Assembly (NCBI GenBank): GCA_900767675.1
Contig: CAAFZX010000044.1
Span: forward strand, 124,001-188,000
Origin: an uncultured Collinsella sp.
GTDB lineage: Bacteria; Actinomycetota; Coriobacteriia; Coriobacteriales; Coriobacteriaceae
Reading direction: 5' to 3'
Length of the DNA stretch: 64,000 nt
Shown piece after piece: positions 24,558 to 33,240 of the stretch (position 1 is the stretch's first letter; each line of letters begins with the position of its first letter). The notes beneath the pieces are model-generated. The model saw only the letters and a list, made by a program, of their open reading frames with translations. It did not search any database and was not told the origin of the DNA. Both the position numbers and the translations under genes were made by a program.

Positions 24558-24737
24558 ATGTTTGATGACGATGACCCGTTCGCTCTGGTAGATGATCCGT
24601 TTGAGTGGGATATGCTGCTCGATGACGATGAGTTGGAACAGAATCGTAAGAAGCGGCAGGACAAGAAAACTCAGAGTGACGCTTCGAAAAAGCAAGACAA
24701 GCGCCGCCGCAGACTGTTCGGCGGGCTCTTTGAATAA
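24558..24737 (+). CDS. Small charged hypothetical protein
   Basis: This 59-residue protein has an acidic first half (FDDDDPFALVDDPFEWD) and a strongly basic second half (KKRQDKK, DKRRRRLFGG). I do not recognise it. GGAGGCGG lies before the ATG, and it follows the HIRAN gene closely, so the two may work together. A soluble nucleic-acid- or protein-binding peptide is likely from its charge pattern alone. Confidence 0.6.
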   Translation: MFDDDDPFALVDDPFEWDMLLDDDELEQNRKKRQDKKTQSDASKKQDKRRRRLFGGLFE

Positions 24738-24803
24738 CCGCCGCATCGCTGCGTCTGTATACTTAGCACGAGTTGAACACGTTGCGAAATGAGGACAGAG
24801 ACG

Positions 24804-25349
24804 ATGATGTGGTTTACCGCCGACCTGCACCTGGGCGATACGAATATCTTGCACGACATGGATCGACCGTTTGATTCGGTCGAGGAGATGAACCGCAAGG
24901 TCATCGATGCCATCAATGAGTGCGTGGCGGCGGACGACCGTCTCTATATCTTGGGAGACTTTACCTATCGTTTGCCCCTGGCGGAGGCGGTGCGCCTGCG
25001 CGAGCGCATCGAATGCCAGAACGTGACGCTCATCCGTGGCAACCATGACGGCGACTGGGAAGATCCCGACGTACCGCTGATTTGGGAAGACGTACGCGAT
25101 TATCTGGAGGTCGCACCTGGTTACGCGAAGGGCCATCGCCTGGTGATGAGCCATTACCCCATGCTCAGCTGGAATGGCAAGGCGCGCGGCGCCATCATGC
25201 TGCACGGGCACATCCACAGCAGGGGAGACCGCACCAACGCGCGCAATCGCGATCGCGAGCGCCCAGTCCTTCGCTACGACGTTGGCCTCGATGCCAACAG
25301 CTACAAGCCCGTTAGCCGCGACCAGATCCTGGGCTTCTTTGGACTGTAG
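24804..25349 (+). CDS. Calcineurin-like metallophosphoesterase
   Basis: This 181-residue enzyme has the full set of metallophosphoesterase motifs: FTADLHLGD, LGDFTYR, RGNHDGD, MSHYPML and LHGHIHS. It is a small, single-domain, cytoplasmic member. Such proteins hydrolyse phosphodiesters or phosphomonoesters with two metal ions; the substrate is unknown. It starts 66 nt after the charged small gene and may be in the same transcript. A REP-like palindrome follows its stop. Confidence 0.9.
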   Translation: MMWFTADLHLGDTNILHDMDRPFDSVEEMNRKVIDAINECVAADDRLYILGDFTYRLPLAEAVRLRERIECQNVTLIRGNHDGDWEDPDVPLIWEDVRDYLEVAPGYAKGHRLVMSHYPMLSWNGKARGAIMLHGHIHSRGDRTNARNRDRERPVLRYDVGLDANSYKPVSRDQILGFFGL

Positions 25350-25356
25350 CCCTCAA

Positions 25357-25391
25357 ACCACCACAAAGGGGACAGGCACCTTTGTGGTGGT
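25357..25391. repeat. GGGGACAGG palindrome (REP-like)
   Basis: ACCACCACAAAGG and its exact complement (13 bp) surround a GGACAGGCA loop, 7 bp after the phosphoesterase stop. Nearly the same element recurs at 26187-26221, so the ChbG gene lies between two copies. Confidence 0.8.
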
Positions 25392-25413
25392 CCTTGCATA
25401 GATTGGAGTCGCT

Positions 25414-26178
25414 ATGAAGCAATTGCTCATTCGTGCCGACGATATCGGTTATTCGTATGCCGTTAACCTGGGGATTGCCCGCAGCATCAATGAGGGTCTG
25501 GTGCGCTCGGCGGGCTTGATGCCCAATATGCCCGAGGCTGAGCGCGGCTGGTCGCCCGTGGCGGATGCCAGCATTGCGGTGGGCCAGCATACCAACGTGT
25601 GTCTGGGCAAGCCGTGTGCCGCCCCGGAGCTCATTCCGAGCATGCTCAGCGAGAACGGTGAGTTCCATAGCAGCCGTACCTTCCGCGAGCATTTTAAGCG
25701 CGGCGAGGAGTTGATAGACTTCGACGAGGCCTGCATCGAGATCCGCGCGCAGCATGACCGCTTTGTCGAGATCGTGGGCCGCGAACCCGATTACTTTGAG
25801 GCCCATGCCGTCATGAGCAAAAACCTTAACCGAGCGATTTCGGCGGTTGCCCGGGAACTGGGCCTTAAGGAGCAAAAGGCAAGCTTCGACCCCACGGCGG
25901 TTGTGCGTTGCGGTGCCACCGACCTGCGCATGGTGATGCATTCGATGGAGCCGGGCTACGAACCCAAGGACTCGATTATGCAGACGGTTCGCGAGATGGA
26001 GGACGGCGAGACGGTCGTCTTTGTGTGCCATCCAGGCTATCTCGATCGTTTTATCCTCGAAAGCAGCTCGCTCACGACCGACCGCACCAAGGAAGTCGAT
26101 GCGCTGATCGACCCCGAACTTCGCACTTGGCTTGAGTCTCAACCCGATCTTCGCCTTATCGACTACCGCGATCTGTAA
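25414..26178 (+). CDS. ChbG/YdjC-family carbohydrate deacetylase
   Basis: This 254-residue protein has the YdjC motifs: the metal-binding ADDIGYS at the start, VGQHTNVCLG, FEAHAVMS and VCHPGYLD. ChbG removes an acetyl group from chitooligosaccharides before they are split or sensed. No chitobiose genes are nearby, so the natural substrate may be another acetylated sugar. It is cytoplasmic by the absence of a signal peptide. It is flanked by REP-like palindromes at both ends. Confidence 0.87.
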   Translation: MKQLLIRADDIGYSYAVNLGIARSINEGLVRSAGLMPNMPEAERGWSPVADASIAVGQHTNVCLGKPCAAPELIPSMLSENGEFHSSRTFREHFKRGEELIDFDEACIEIRAQHDRFVEIVGREPDYFEAHAVMSKNLNRAISAVARELGLKEQKASFDPTAVVRCGATDLRMVMHSMEPGYEPKDSIMQTVREMEDGETVVFVCHPGYLDRFILESSSLTTDRTKEVDALIDPELRTWLESQPDLRLIDYRDL

Positions 26179-26186
26179 GGACCCAA

Positions 26187-26221
26187 ACCACCACAAAGGG
26201 GACGGACACCTTTGTCGTGGT
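26187..26221. repeat. GGGGAC palindrome (REP-like), second copy
   Basis: ACCACCACAAAGG pairs with CCTTTGTCGTGGT (one mismatch) around GGACGGACA, 8 bp after the chbG-like stop. It directly precedes a terminator. Confidence 0.75.
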
Positions 26222-26224
26222 TCT

Positions 26225-26259
26225 GGCGCCGTTGCCATTATGGCGGCGGCGCCTTTTTT
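26225..26259 (+). terminator. Intrinsic terminator after the ChbG-like gene
   Basis: GGCGCCG pairs with CGGCGCC and is extended by TTGCC/GGCGG with two wobble pairs, followed by six T residues. Confidence 0.88.
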
Positions 26260-26317
26260 GTCCGTGCGGCGCGGTAGAGTGTAAGCGGTTGAAATTTGTG
26301 TCCATCGAGGAGCTGCT

Positions 26318-28075
26318 ATGAATGAGATCAAGTGCCCGCATTGCGGCGAAGTCTTTAAGGTCGATGCTTCTGGCTATGCGGATATCGTCAAACAGGTGCG
26401 CGATGTCGAGTTCTCGCGCGATCTTGATGAGCGTGTAAAGGCCGTCCAGCGTGAGGGGGAGCAGGCGTTGGAGCTTGAGCGCTCTCGTTCGACGGCCGCC
26501 CTGCAGGAGGTGGAGTCCCAGCGTAGTGCTCAACTTGCCGAGCAGAAAAACGCCGCGGCTCAGGAGCTGGCGCAAGAGGTTGCCAAGCGCGATGCCGAAC
26601 TTGCCGAGTTGCGTGTCAAGCTCGAGGGTGCTGCCGCAGAGCGCGAGAGTGCGAGCCAGCGTGCGGCGGTTGAGGCCCGTGCGGATGCGCAGAAGGAAAA
26701 CGCAGAGCTCCAGCGCGAGATCGACAACCTGCGCGCGCAGCTGGGGCGCAAGGATGACGAAGCCAAACTCGCCGAGGCAGCGGTGCGCAATGCTGCTCAA
26801 AACGATGTAGCTGCACGTGATGCCCAGATTGCCGAGCTGCAGGCTAGGCTTGCCGCGGCGGACAAGGCCCAGGAGATGGCGCTTGCCGCTGCCGCGGCAG
26901 AGTCGCAGCGCGAGCTCGATGCCGCTCGTAGCGAGGCCGAGCGTACGCTTACTGACTATCGCGCGAAGGCACAAGAGAAGTTTTCCGCCGCAAGGGCTCA
27001 GTCTGAGCAGGAGGCAGAGGGCCTGCGCGCCCAGCTGCGCGAACAGGAGCTGACGGCCAAAATGAACCTATCGGAGGCGGTCGCCGCGGCGGAGCGTGAG
27101 CGTGATGAGGCCCGCGCAAAACTCACGAGCGAGCTGGCGGTGCGCGATTCGCGCGAGGAACAGGCCAGAGCGGCACACGAGCTCGAGCTTGCGCAGGCCA
27201 AGCGCGCGAGCGATGAGCTGATTCGCTACAAGGACGAAGAGATTGAGCGTCTTAAGGACATGAAGGTACGCCTGTCCACCAAGATGGTGGGCGAGTCGCT
27301 CGAGCAGCACTGCGAGACTGAGTTCAATCGTTTGCGTATGACCGCGTTCCCTAACGCGTACTTCGAGAAAGACAACGATGCGTCCGAGGGCACCAAGGGT
27401 GACTTTATCTTCCGCGAGTGCGACGCGAGCGGCAACGAGATCATCTCGATTATGTTCGAGATGAAAAATGAGAACGACGAGACTGCGACCAAACACAAAA
27501 ACGAGGACTTCTTTAAGAAACTCGATCACGATCGTCGCCAAAAGGGCTGTGAGTACGCGGTGCTCTGCACACTGCTCGAGCCCGAGAGCGAGCTCTATAA
27601 CGCGGGAATCGTGGACGTGAGCTACCGCTACGAGAAGATGTACGTGATTCGCCCACAGTTTTTCATTCCCATGATCACACTTCTTCGCAACGCCGCCATG
27701 GGTTCGCTGCACTACAAGCAGGAGCTGGCGGAGTACAAACAGCAGAATATCGATGTTACGAACTTCGAAGCCAAGATGGAGAAGTTCAAGGACGGCTTCT
27801 CGCGCAACTACAACCTGGCGAGCAAGCAATTCGAATCGGCGATCAAGGAGATCGATGCCGCCATCAAGCAGCTCGAGAAGACCAAGGACGACCTGCGTCG
27901 CAGCACCGAGAACCTGCGCCTGGCCCACAACAAGGCCGATGAGCTTACCATTCGCAAGCTCACGTGGGGAAACAAGACCATGAAGGCGGCATTTGACGAA
28001 GCACGCGAGGCCGCACCAGAGACAAGCGATGAGCCCGCCGAGGCGGATTCGTATGAGGTCGAGGAAGCCGAGTAA
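26318..28075 (+). CDS. DUF2130 coiled-coil protein with nuclease-like core
   Basis: This 585-residue protein starts with a small CPHCGEVF knuckle, then has about 300 residues of Ala/Glu/Arg-rich coiled coil, then a globular DUF2130 domain from about residue 325 with GDFIFRECD and SIMFEMKNEN. The latter fits the Asp...Glu-x-Lys pattern of PD-(D/E)XK nucleases. A second coiled coil (residues 480-560) and an acidic tail follow. The layout is like RmuC, which limits DNA rearrangements, so a DNA-structure role is a reasonable guess. It stands alone between two strong terminators. Confidence 0.82.
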   Translation: MNEIKCPHCGEVFKVDASGYADIVKQVRDVEFSRDLDERVKAVQREGEQALELERSRSTAALQEVESQRSAQLAEQKNAAAQELAQEVAKRDAELAELRVKLEGAAAERESASQRAAVEARADAQKENAELQREIDNLRAQLGRKDDEAKLAEAAVRNAAQNDVAARDAQIAELQARLAAADKAQEMALAAAAAESQRELDAARSEAERTLTDYRAKAQEKFSAARAQSEQEAEGLRAQLREQELTAKMNLSEAVAAAERERDEARAKLTSELAVRDSREEQARAAHELELAQAKRASDELIRYKDEEIERLKDMKVRLSTKMVGESLEQHCETEFNRLRMTAFPNAYFEKDNDASEGTKGDFIFRECDASGNEIISIMFEMKNENDETATKHKNEDFFKKLDHDRRQKGCEYAVLCTLLEPESELYNAGIVDVSYRYEKMYVIRPQFFIPMITLLRNAAMGSLHYKQELAEYKQQNIDVTNFEAKMEKFKDGFSRNYNLASKQFESAIKEIDAAIKQLEKTKDDLRRSTENLRLAHNKADELTIRKLTWGNKTMKAAFDEAREAAPETSDEPAEADSYEVEEAE

Positions 28076-28094
28076 GGCATAGCAGATAGTGCAA

Positions 28095-28132
28095 AAGCGG
28101 GGCCGCCGGCGATGCTGCCAGCGGCCCCGCTT
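28095..28132. terminator. Bidirectional terminator between DUF2130 and helicase genes
   Basis: AAGCGGGGCCGC pairs with GCGGCCCCGCTT (12 bp). T-rich runs follow on both strands, so it can serve both convergent genes. Confidence 0.85.
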
Positions 28133-28154
28133 CGTTTTGCCCCATTCTGTTCGG

Positions 28155-30836
28155 CTAGTCCTCGAGTAGGTCCTCGATAAAGCCGACACGGTAGTTTTTG
28201 AAGATGACCTCGCCCCCGTCTTGTGTGGCGTCAAGATCGACATCGCCCATGATGCCAAAGTCGTGGTCGCCATCCTCGTCGGCAAAAATCTGGTGCACGT
28301 GCCACACGTGATCGGTCTTCTCGTCGCTCTCGTCGATGGTAAACATCGCGGCGCTGCGGGCGTCGCCGTTGGTGAGGATTTCCTCGTGTTGCTCGTGGTA
28401 GGCATCGAGCGCCTTTTGCCAGCGGATCTCGCTCATGCCCCAGTCGTCGTCGAGCTCGCCCAGGTCGCGCACGTGCTCGCGGGCGGCAAGGGTCACGCGG
28501 CGGAAGAGCGCGTTGCGTACCAGTAACGTGCAGCCGCGGCGGTCCGCCACGACCTCGTCGATGCCCTGCGGCGGCGCGGCGTCGAGTGCGGCGGGGTTGC
28601 CGGCGTTCTCCCACTCGTCCACCAGGCTCGAGTCCACCGAGCGCACCACAAAGCCCAGCCACGAGATAATGTCGCGCAGGCGCTCGTCGCGCTTCTCGAT
28701 GGGCACGGTGCGGTCGAGCGAACGGTAGGCCTCTGCCAGGTAGCGCAAGAGGATGCCCTCGGAGCGGGCGATGCCGAGCTTTTGGATGTAGCCCTTAAAG
28801 TCGCTCGCGCTCTCCAGCATGTCGCGCAGGACGCTTTTGGGCGAGAGCTGGTAGTCGTTGGCCCAGGGCACTTCCTGGCAGTACTTGTCAAAGGCGGCGT
28901 CGAGCAAATCCTCGAGCGGCTTTTCGTACGTGACGTCCTGAATGCGCTCCAGACGCTCCTCGTACTCGATGCCGTCGGCTTTCATCTCGGCCATGGCGCG
29001 ATCGCGTGCGGCGCGCTCCTGTGCGCGTAGCACCTGTTTGGGATCCTCGAGCGTAGCCTCGACCATCGAGATCAGATCCATGGTATAGGTCTCGCTCTCG
29101 GGGTCGAGCAGCTCCAGCGCGGCGAGCAAAAACGGCGAAAGCGGCTGGTCGAGCGCAAAGTCCTCGGGCAGGTCGACCGTCAGCGCATAGTCGATGTCTG
29201 GCGCGGCATCGGCCGGAGCGTCGGGCGCGGGCGGCACCTCGGTGCGCACGACGACGCCGGAGTCGATGAGCGTGGCGAAGATTTCGTCGGCGCGAACCTC
29301 GAGCTTGGCCTTTTCCTCGGGTGTTTGCAGGCTTGTCTCGATGAGGTCGTGCACGCGGGCGCGAGCGTCGCCGCCCTGCTCGACCACGCTAATCACCATG
29401 GAGTGTGTGATGCGAAGGCGCGGCTTGAGCGTTTCGGGCTGCGTCTCGATCAGGCGCTCAAAGGTCTGCTTGTTCCAGGTGACAAAGCCCTCGGGGGCCT
29501 TCTTCTTTTTAATCTTGCGGAGTTTTTTGGGGTCGTCGCCCGCCTTGGCCATAAGCTTGGCATTCTCGATCTCGTGCTCAGGTGCCTCGGCAATCACCAT
29601 GCCCTCGGTATCGAAGCCCGAGCGGCCGGCGCGACCGGCAATCTGATGGAACTCGCGGGCGCGCAGACGACGCATCTTGTAGCCGTCGAACTTGGTGAGC
29701 GCGGTGAGGACCACGGTGTGGATGGGCACGTTGATGCCGACGCCGAGCGTATCGGTACCGCAAATGACGGGCAGTAGGCCCTGCTGCGCCAGGCGCTCGA
29801 CCAGTAGGCGATAGCGCGGCAGCATGCCGGCGTGGTGCACGCCGACGCCGCAGCCGAGCAAGCGCTTGAGGATCTTGCCGAAGGCCGTCGAGAAGCTCGT
29901 TCCCTTTGCCGCTTCTTTGATGGCTTCGCGCTGCTCCTTGCTGGCGATGCCAAAATTGGCGAGCGACTGTGCCGTCGCAAGGGCGGCGTCCTGGCTAAAG
30001 TGCACGATATAGAGCGGGGCCTCGCCGCGGCGCATCGCGAGCTCGACCGTGCCCTCGAGCGAGGTCGTCACGTAGTCGTAGCTCAGCGGCACGGGGCGTG
30101 GGGCATCGACGACCAAGTCGCAGGTAGCGCCGGTGTGTTCTTCGAGCGAGGCGGCGATCGCGGTGACATCGCCGAGCGTGGCGCTCATGAGCATGAATTG
30201 CGTGTGGGGCAGGGTGAGCAGTGGCACCTGCCAAGCCCAGCCGCGGTCGGGGTCGGCAAAGTAGTGGAACTCGTCCATGGCGACGCAGCCAACATCGGCA
30301 TCTTCGCCCTCGCGCAGCGCGTCGTTGGCAAGGATTTCTGCCGTGCAGCAGATGACGGGCGCCTTGGTGTTGATATGCGTGTCGCCGGTGATCATACCGA
30401 CGTTATCGCGGCCGAGCACCTGCACAAGGTCGAAAAACTTTTCGCTGACCAGAGCCTTGATGGGGGCCGTGTAATAACAGCGCTTGCCTTGCGCCATGCC
30501 CATAAAGAGCATGCCCAGCGCGACAAGCGACTTGCCCGATCCGGTCGGTGTGCCCAAAATGACGTGATCGCCGGCAGCCAGGTCCATGAGGGCCTCTTCT
30601 TGGTGGTCCCACAGCTCAATACCGCGATCGCTCGTCCATTCAAAGAAGCGTTCGAAGGCCTGGTCGGGCGTGAGCCATGGCTCGGGCTCGCTGCCATCCT
30701 CGGGTTCCCACCAGGTGGGGGAGAGCGCGCCGAGTGAGCCGAACTCGGCCTCGGTTCCCGTGCCGCCCGAGAATGAGCTGGCAGCGCCGGCGCCGGAGAC
30801 GGTGCTGGCGGCGGTATCTGTCGTGGTCTGTGCCAT
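28155..30836 (-). CDS. Ski2-like DExH RNA helicase with DUF3516 C-terminus
   Basis: This 893-residue helicase has GTPTGSGKS (Walker A), AMDEFHYF (motif II, DExH type), LMSATLGD (motif III), GTDTLGVGIN and QIAGRAGRSG (motifs V-VI). The order and the DEFH box place it with Ski2/Mtr4-like helicases. The C-terminal 350 residues match the DUF3516 extension of actinobacterial members. It probably unwinds structured RNA for processing or decay. The ATG at 30836 (MAQTTTD) begins where conserved sequence follows; the longer frame to 30995 runs into the 119-bp repeat and is rejected. The SD is weak (GAGAGAAAG). Confidence 0.9.
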   Translation of the reverse strand: MAQTTTDTAASTVSGAGAASSFSGGTGTEAEFGSLGALSPTWWEPEDGSEPEPWLTPDQAFERFFEWTSDRGIELWDHQEEALMDLAAGDHVILGTPTGSGKSLVALGMLFMGMAQGKRCYYTAPIKALVSEKFFDLVQVLGRDNVGMITGDTHINTKAPVICCTAEILANDALREGEDADVGCVAMDEFHYFADPDRGWAWQVPLLTLPHTQFMLMSATLGDVTAIAASLEEHTGATCDLVVDAPRPVPLSYDYVTTSLEGTVELAMRRGEAPLYIVHFSQDAALATAQSLANFGIASKEQREAIKEAAKGTSFSTAFGKILKRLLGCGVGVHHAGMLPRYRLLVERLAQQGLLPVICGTDTLGVGINVPIHTVVLTALTKFDGYKMRRLRAREFHQIAGRAGRSGFDTEGMVIAEAPEHEIENAKLMAKAGDDPKKLRKIKKKKAPEGFVTWNKQTFERLIETQPETLKPRLRITHSMVISVVEQGGDARARVHDLIETSLQTPEEKAKLEVRADEIFATLIDSGVVVRTEVPPAPDAPADAAPDIDYALTVDLPEDFALDQPLSPFLLAALELLDPESETYTMDLISMVEATLEDPKQVLRAQERAARDRAMAEMKADGIEYEERLERIQDVTYEKPLEDLLDAAFDKYCQEVPWANDYQLSPKSVLRDMLESASDFKGYIQKLGIARSEGILLRYLAEAYRSLDRTVPIEKRDERLRDIISWLGFVVRSVDSSLVDEWENAGNPAALDAAPPQGIDEVVADRRGCTLLVRNALFRRVTLAAREHVRDLGELDDDWGMSEIRWQKALDAYHEQHEEILTNGDARSAAMFTIDESDEKTDHVWHVHQIFADEDGDHDFGIMGDVDLDATQDGGEVIFKNYRVGFIEDLLED

Positions 30837-30960
30837 GTGGTTGCTTTCTCTCGCCGTTTGTCCGCCAACTATTATGGCGTAGCGGTGGCGCGGGGTGCCA
30901 GCGCGCGAGAAAATGCAGGAAATGGGCGTTCTGTTCAGCCGTTTGGTGCGGTCGCGAGCT

Positions 30961-31079
30961 AAGTGAGTAGACTTTTTGCGATTTCGCGAGCACATGGCTT
31001 TTACGCAAGATCTCTACCTGCGGTTTTAGTTTTCGCCATGCAGGCTGTGCTCGGCTATTGCCAAAAAGTCTACTCACTT
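30961..31079 (+). repeat. 119-bp repeat, copy 3
   Basis: The ends are AAGTGAGTAGACTTTTT and its complement, with the shared TACCTGCGG core; the middle is more diverged than in copies 1 and 2. It lies 68 bp beyond the trmB stop and 124 bp before the helicase start, in the 3' region of trmB. Confidence 0.85.
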
Positions 31080-31147
31080 AGATTCGAGGACCGTCCGTCG
31101 GCGCCTATTTGCCGCTTGGTCGCCGGCGTAGCGACCACCAAAAGCCC

Positions 31148-31987
31148 CTATGACTCCTGCGGAAGGCGCTTTTTGCCCTTGCGGGCGCGGTTTCTAAAGT
31201 TCTCGACGGCCTCCTCCATGCCCAGAGGTACATAGGTGAGCTCATCGAGGTTATCGGGCAGGTAGCAGGCAAGGCTTTGCTCCTGCGCACGGCCCGCCGC
31301 GAGCTGTTCATCGCTGGGCCGCTCGCCGGGTGTGGCGCAAATGCCATAGACGACGGCGCCCATATCGCGGGTGCGCTGCTCGTATTCGGTCTCGGGGTGC
31401 TCGGGATGGTCACGGCGGACGTCGTCGCTTACCCAAAGCGTGTCGTAGCCGGCCGTGGCAAACTGCCCCAGGGCGTAGTCGCGCAATGGCTTACTGTCGG
31501 TTCGCAGTGTGACGGTGGCGCCGGCTGAAAAGAGCGGGCGATAGAGCATCAGATGGTCGACATGGACGAGTCGTTTTTTGGCGTACTTGGCCTTGGGTTG
31601 CGGCGTGGGAAAGTTGATGGTGATGGCATCGAGCTCGCCTGCGGCAAACAGCTGCGGCAGCGATGCGGCGCCTCGGGGCAGGACGAGTGCGTTGGCCAGT
31701 TCCTGCTCGCAAATCTTCTGCGCGGCATAGGCGATGCAGATGGGCTCCTGGTCCATACCGATAAAGAGGGTGTTTGGCTCGTGGGCCGCGCGCTCTACAA
31801 GGTACGTTCCCTTGCCGCAGCCAAGATCCAGGTGAAGGCGCTCGAAGGGCTTGCTGCCTGCGGGCGCACAGGCCTCGCGCCAATCTCCGGCATAGACCTC
31901 GGGGTTCGTCTCAATCGCATCGGCGTAGCGCTCCAGGCGCTCTTCGAGCACAAAGTTCTTAGGCGTGCGAACGTGGACGGCTCCCAT
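31148..31987 (-). CDS. trmB: tRNA (guanine-N7-)-methyltransferase-like protein TrmB
   Basis: This 279-residue SAM methyltransferase has LDLGCGKGTYL (SAM motif I), FIGMDQEPICIAYA, and ITINFPTPQPKAKYAKKRL, the equivalent of the TrmB PDPWPKKRHHKRRL block. In that block the Asp and Trp are Thr and Gln, so substrate contacts may differ. TrmB makes m7G46 in tRNA. The protein is longer than most TrmB proteins because of a basic C-terminal extension (NRARKGKKRLP). It lies next to a second tRNA-type methyltransferase gene on the same strand. Confidence 0.82.
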   Translation of the reverse strand: MGAVHVRTPKNFVLEERLERYADAIETNPEVYAGDWREACAPAGSKPFERLHLDLGCGKGTYLVERAAHEPNTLFIGMDQEPICIAYAAQKICEQELANALVLPRGAASLPQLFAAGELDAITINFPTPQPKAKYAKKRLVHVDHLMLYRPLFSAGATVTLRTDSKPLRDYALGQFATAGYDTLWVSDDVRRDHPEHPETEYEQRTRDMGAVVYGICATPGERPSDEQLAAGRAQEQSLACYLPDNLDELTYVPLGMEEAVENFRNRARKGKKRLPQES

Positions 31988-32099
31988 GAGGCTCCTTGGT
32001 CATAGGTATGGAACGCGTGGCTGCACGTTCCGGTGATGGGTTAGAAGGGGGCGATTTGCCCGAAAGTTGCGGTGCGGCTCGGCGGCAAGTCGCCGATTC

Positions 32100-32972
32100 C
32101 TACAGGCGCTTGAGAATCACGTAGCGGTTGAGATCGCCGCTGCGACCGTCGGCATGGAAGCGCTCAAGCTCGCGCACGGGGACCTCGCCGCTTTTGTAGA
32201 ACGTTCGGACGCCGCGCACCAGGTCGGTAATCTGTTGATCGTCAAAGTGATGACAATAGCGGTAGGCGTGGCGGTCGTTTTGCCAGCCAATGAGGTGGTC
32301 GCCGGCTTCAAACTGCGCGGAATCGTAACCCTCAAACGGCGGGGTGAGCTCGGCGCGGGCTTCGGCTCGAACGGCCTTGCGCGCCATGCGCTCGTCGTTC
32401 ATAAACTCCCAAAAGCTGATGGCGATGATGCCGCCCGGGCGCGTTTGGCGCACCAAGGCATCAAGTACGCGTACGCGGTACTCGCACGATGGTACGTGGT
32501 GCATAAAGCCAAAGCAGACCGAGATATCGGCGAGCGGGGCGTCAAAGAGCGCATCGGGCGTCTCGGCGGGGTTGAGCCTCATGAGGGCGTCGAGCACATC
32601 GAGTTCCTGGAAGTGCAGGTTGGGAATGCGCAGGGCGTGGCCATGTGCATCGATGGCCAGGTCTTGGCACGAGTCGACGCCATAGAACTCGAAGGGGCAG
32701 CTGGCATCTGCCGAGGGGTTTGCGCCATCGACGCCCTTGGCGGCAAGTGCGCCGCCGGCGGCAAAGTTCTCGAATCGCATGTTGCCGCAGGCAAGATCGA
32801 AGACGCGGACGGGATGCTCGATGGTGGCCACATCGAGCTGGTCGAGCGCGATGTCCATGGTGCACACCCAGCCGGGCCAAGGGGCCTGGCGCGTATCGGA
32901 AAAGGAGGCGGAGTGCTCGCGATAGAACGTATTGTTGAGCTGGATGAGCGATGAGGCGAAATCGCGGTTCAC
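32100..32972 (-). CDS. Trm9/ALKBH8-like SAM methyltransferase
   Basis: This 290-residue protein begins with the signature seen in eukaryotic Trm9 and the ALKBH8 methyltransferase domain: FYREH, then FSDTRQAPWPGW (residues 24-34). FDLACGNMRFE (SAM motif I), YGVDSCQDLA, and SVCFGFMHHVPS followed by RQTRPGGIIAISFWEF also line up in order. Trm9 methylates 5-carboxymethyluridine at tRNA wobble position 34. The GTG at 32972 follows GGAGGGAG (9-nt spacing); a longer frame to 33107 has no SD. An Elp3 gene, which makes the Trm9 substrate group, lies 2 kb away. The general class is certain; the Trm9 assignment rests on motifs read by eye. Confidence 0.75.
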   Translation of the reverse strand: MNRDFASSLIQLNNTFYREHSASFSDTRQAPWPGWVCTMDIALDQLDVATIEHPVRVFDLACGNMRFENFAAGGALAAKGVDGANPSADASCPFEFYGVDSCQDLAIDAHGHALRIPNLHFQELDVLDALMRLNPAETPDALFDAPLADISVCFGFMHHVPSCEYRVRVLDALVRQTRPGGIIAISFWEFMNDERMARKAVRAEARAELTPPFEGYDSAQFEAGDHLIGWQNDRHAYRYCHHFDDQQITDLVRGVRTFYKSGEVPVRELERFHADGRSGDLNRYVILKRL

Positions 32973-33240
32973 GGCGCGGAACTCCCTCCGTTGGCGGTGC
33001 GGAATAAACAGTACGACCATACTACCGTTAACGCCGCAACGGGGACAACCGAGCTGCGAGTCATTGCTTTGTTTGGACACATTTCCGCAGCTCATATGCA
33101 CCCGCAACCGCCGGTTGTCAAAAATCTCACTAGAATAGGTGGCATGCTTTTGGCGGTGGCGGATAGATTTTTAACTGTGCAAGGCGCCTTAAGAACAAAA
33201 AACGGTCCGGCGGCACGGCTGGCATCACATAGGAGGAACC

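Noticed and set aside
18694..31079. A 39-codon open frame (starting VSRLFG, ending KVYSL) conserved in all three 119-bp repeats on the reverse strand
   Set aside because: Between copies 1 and 2 I count 6 first-, 8 second- and 4 third-position changes. A coding sequence would favour third-position changes, so the conservation is better explained by DNA/RNA structure.
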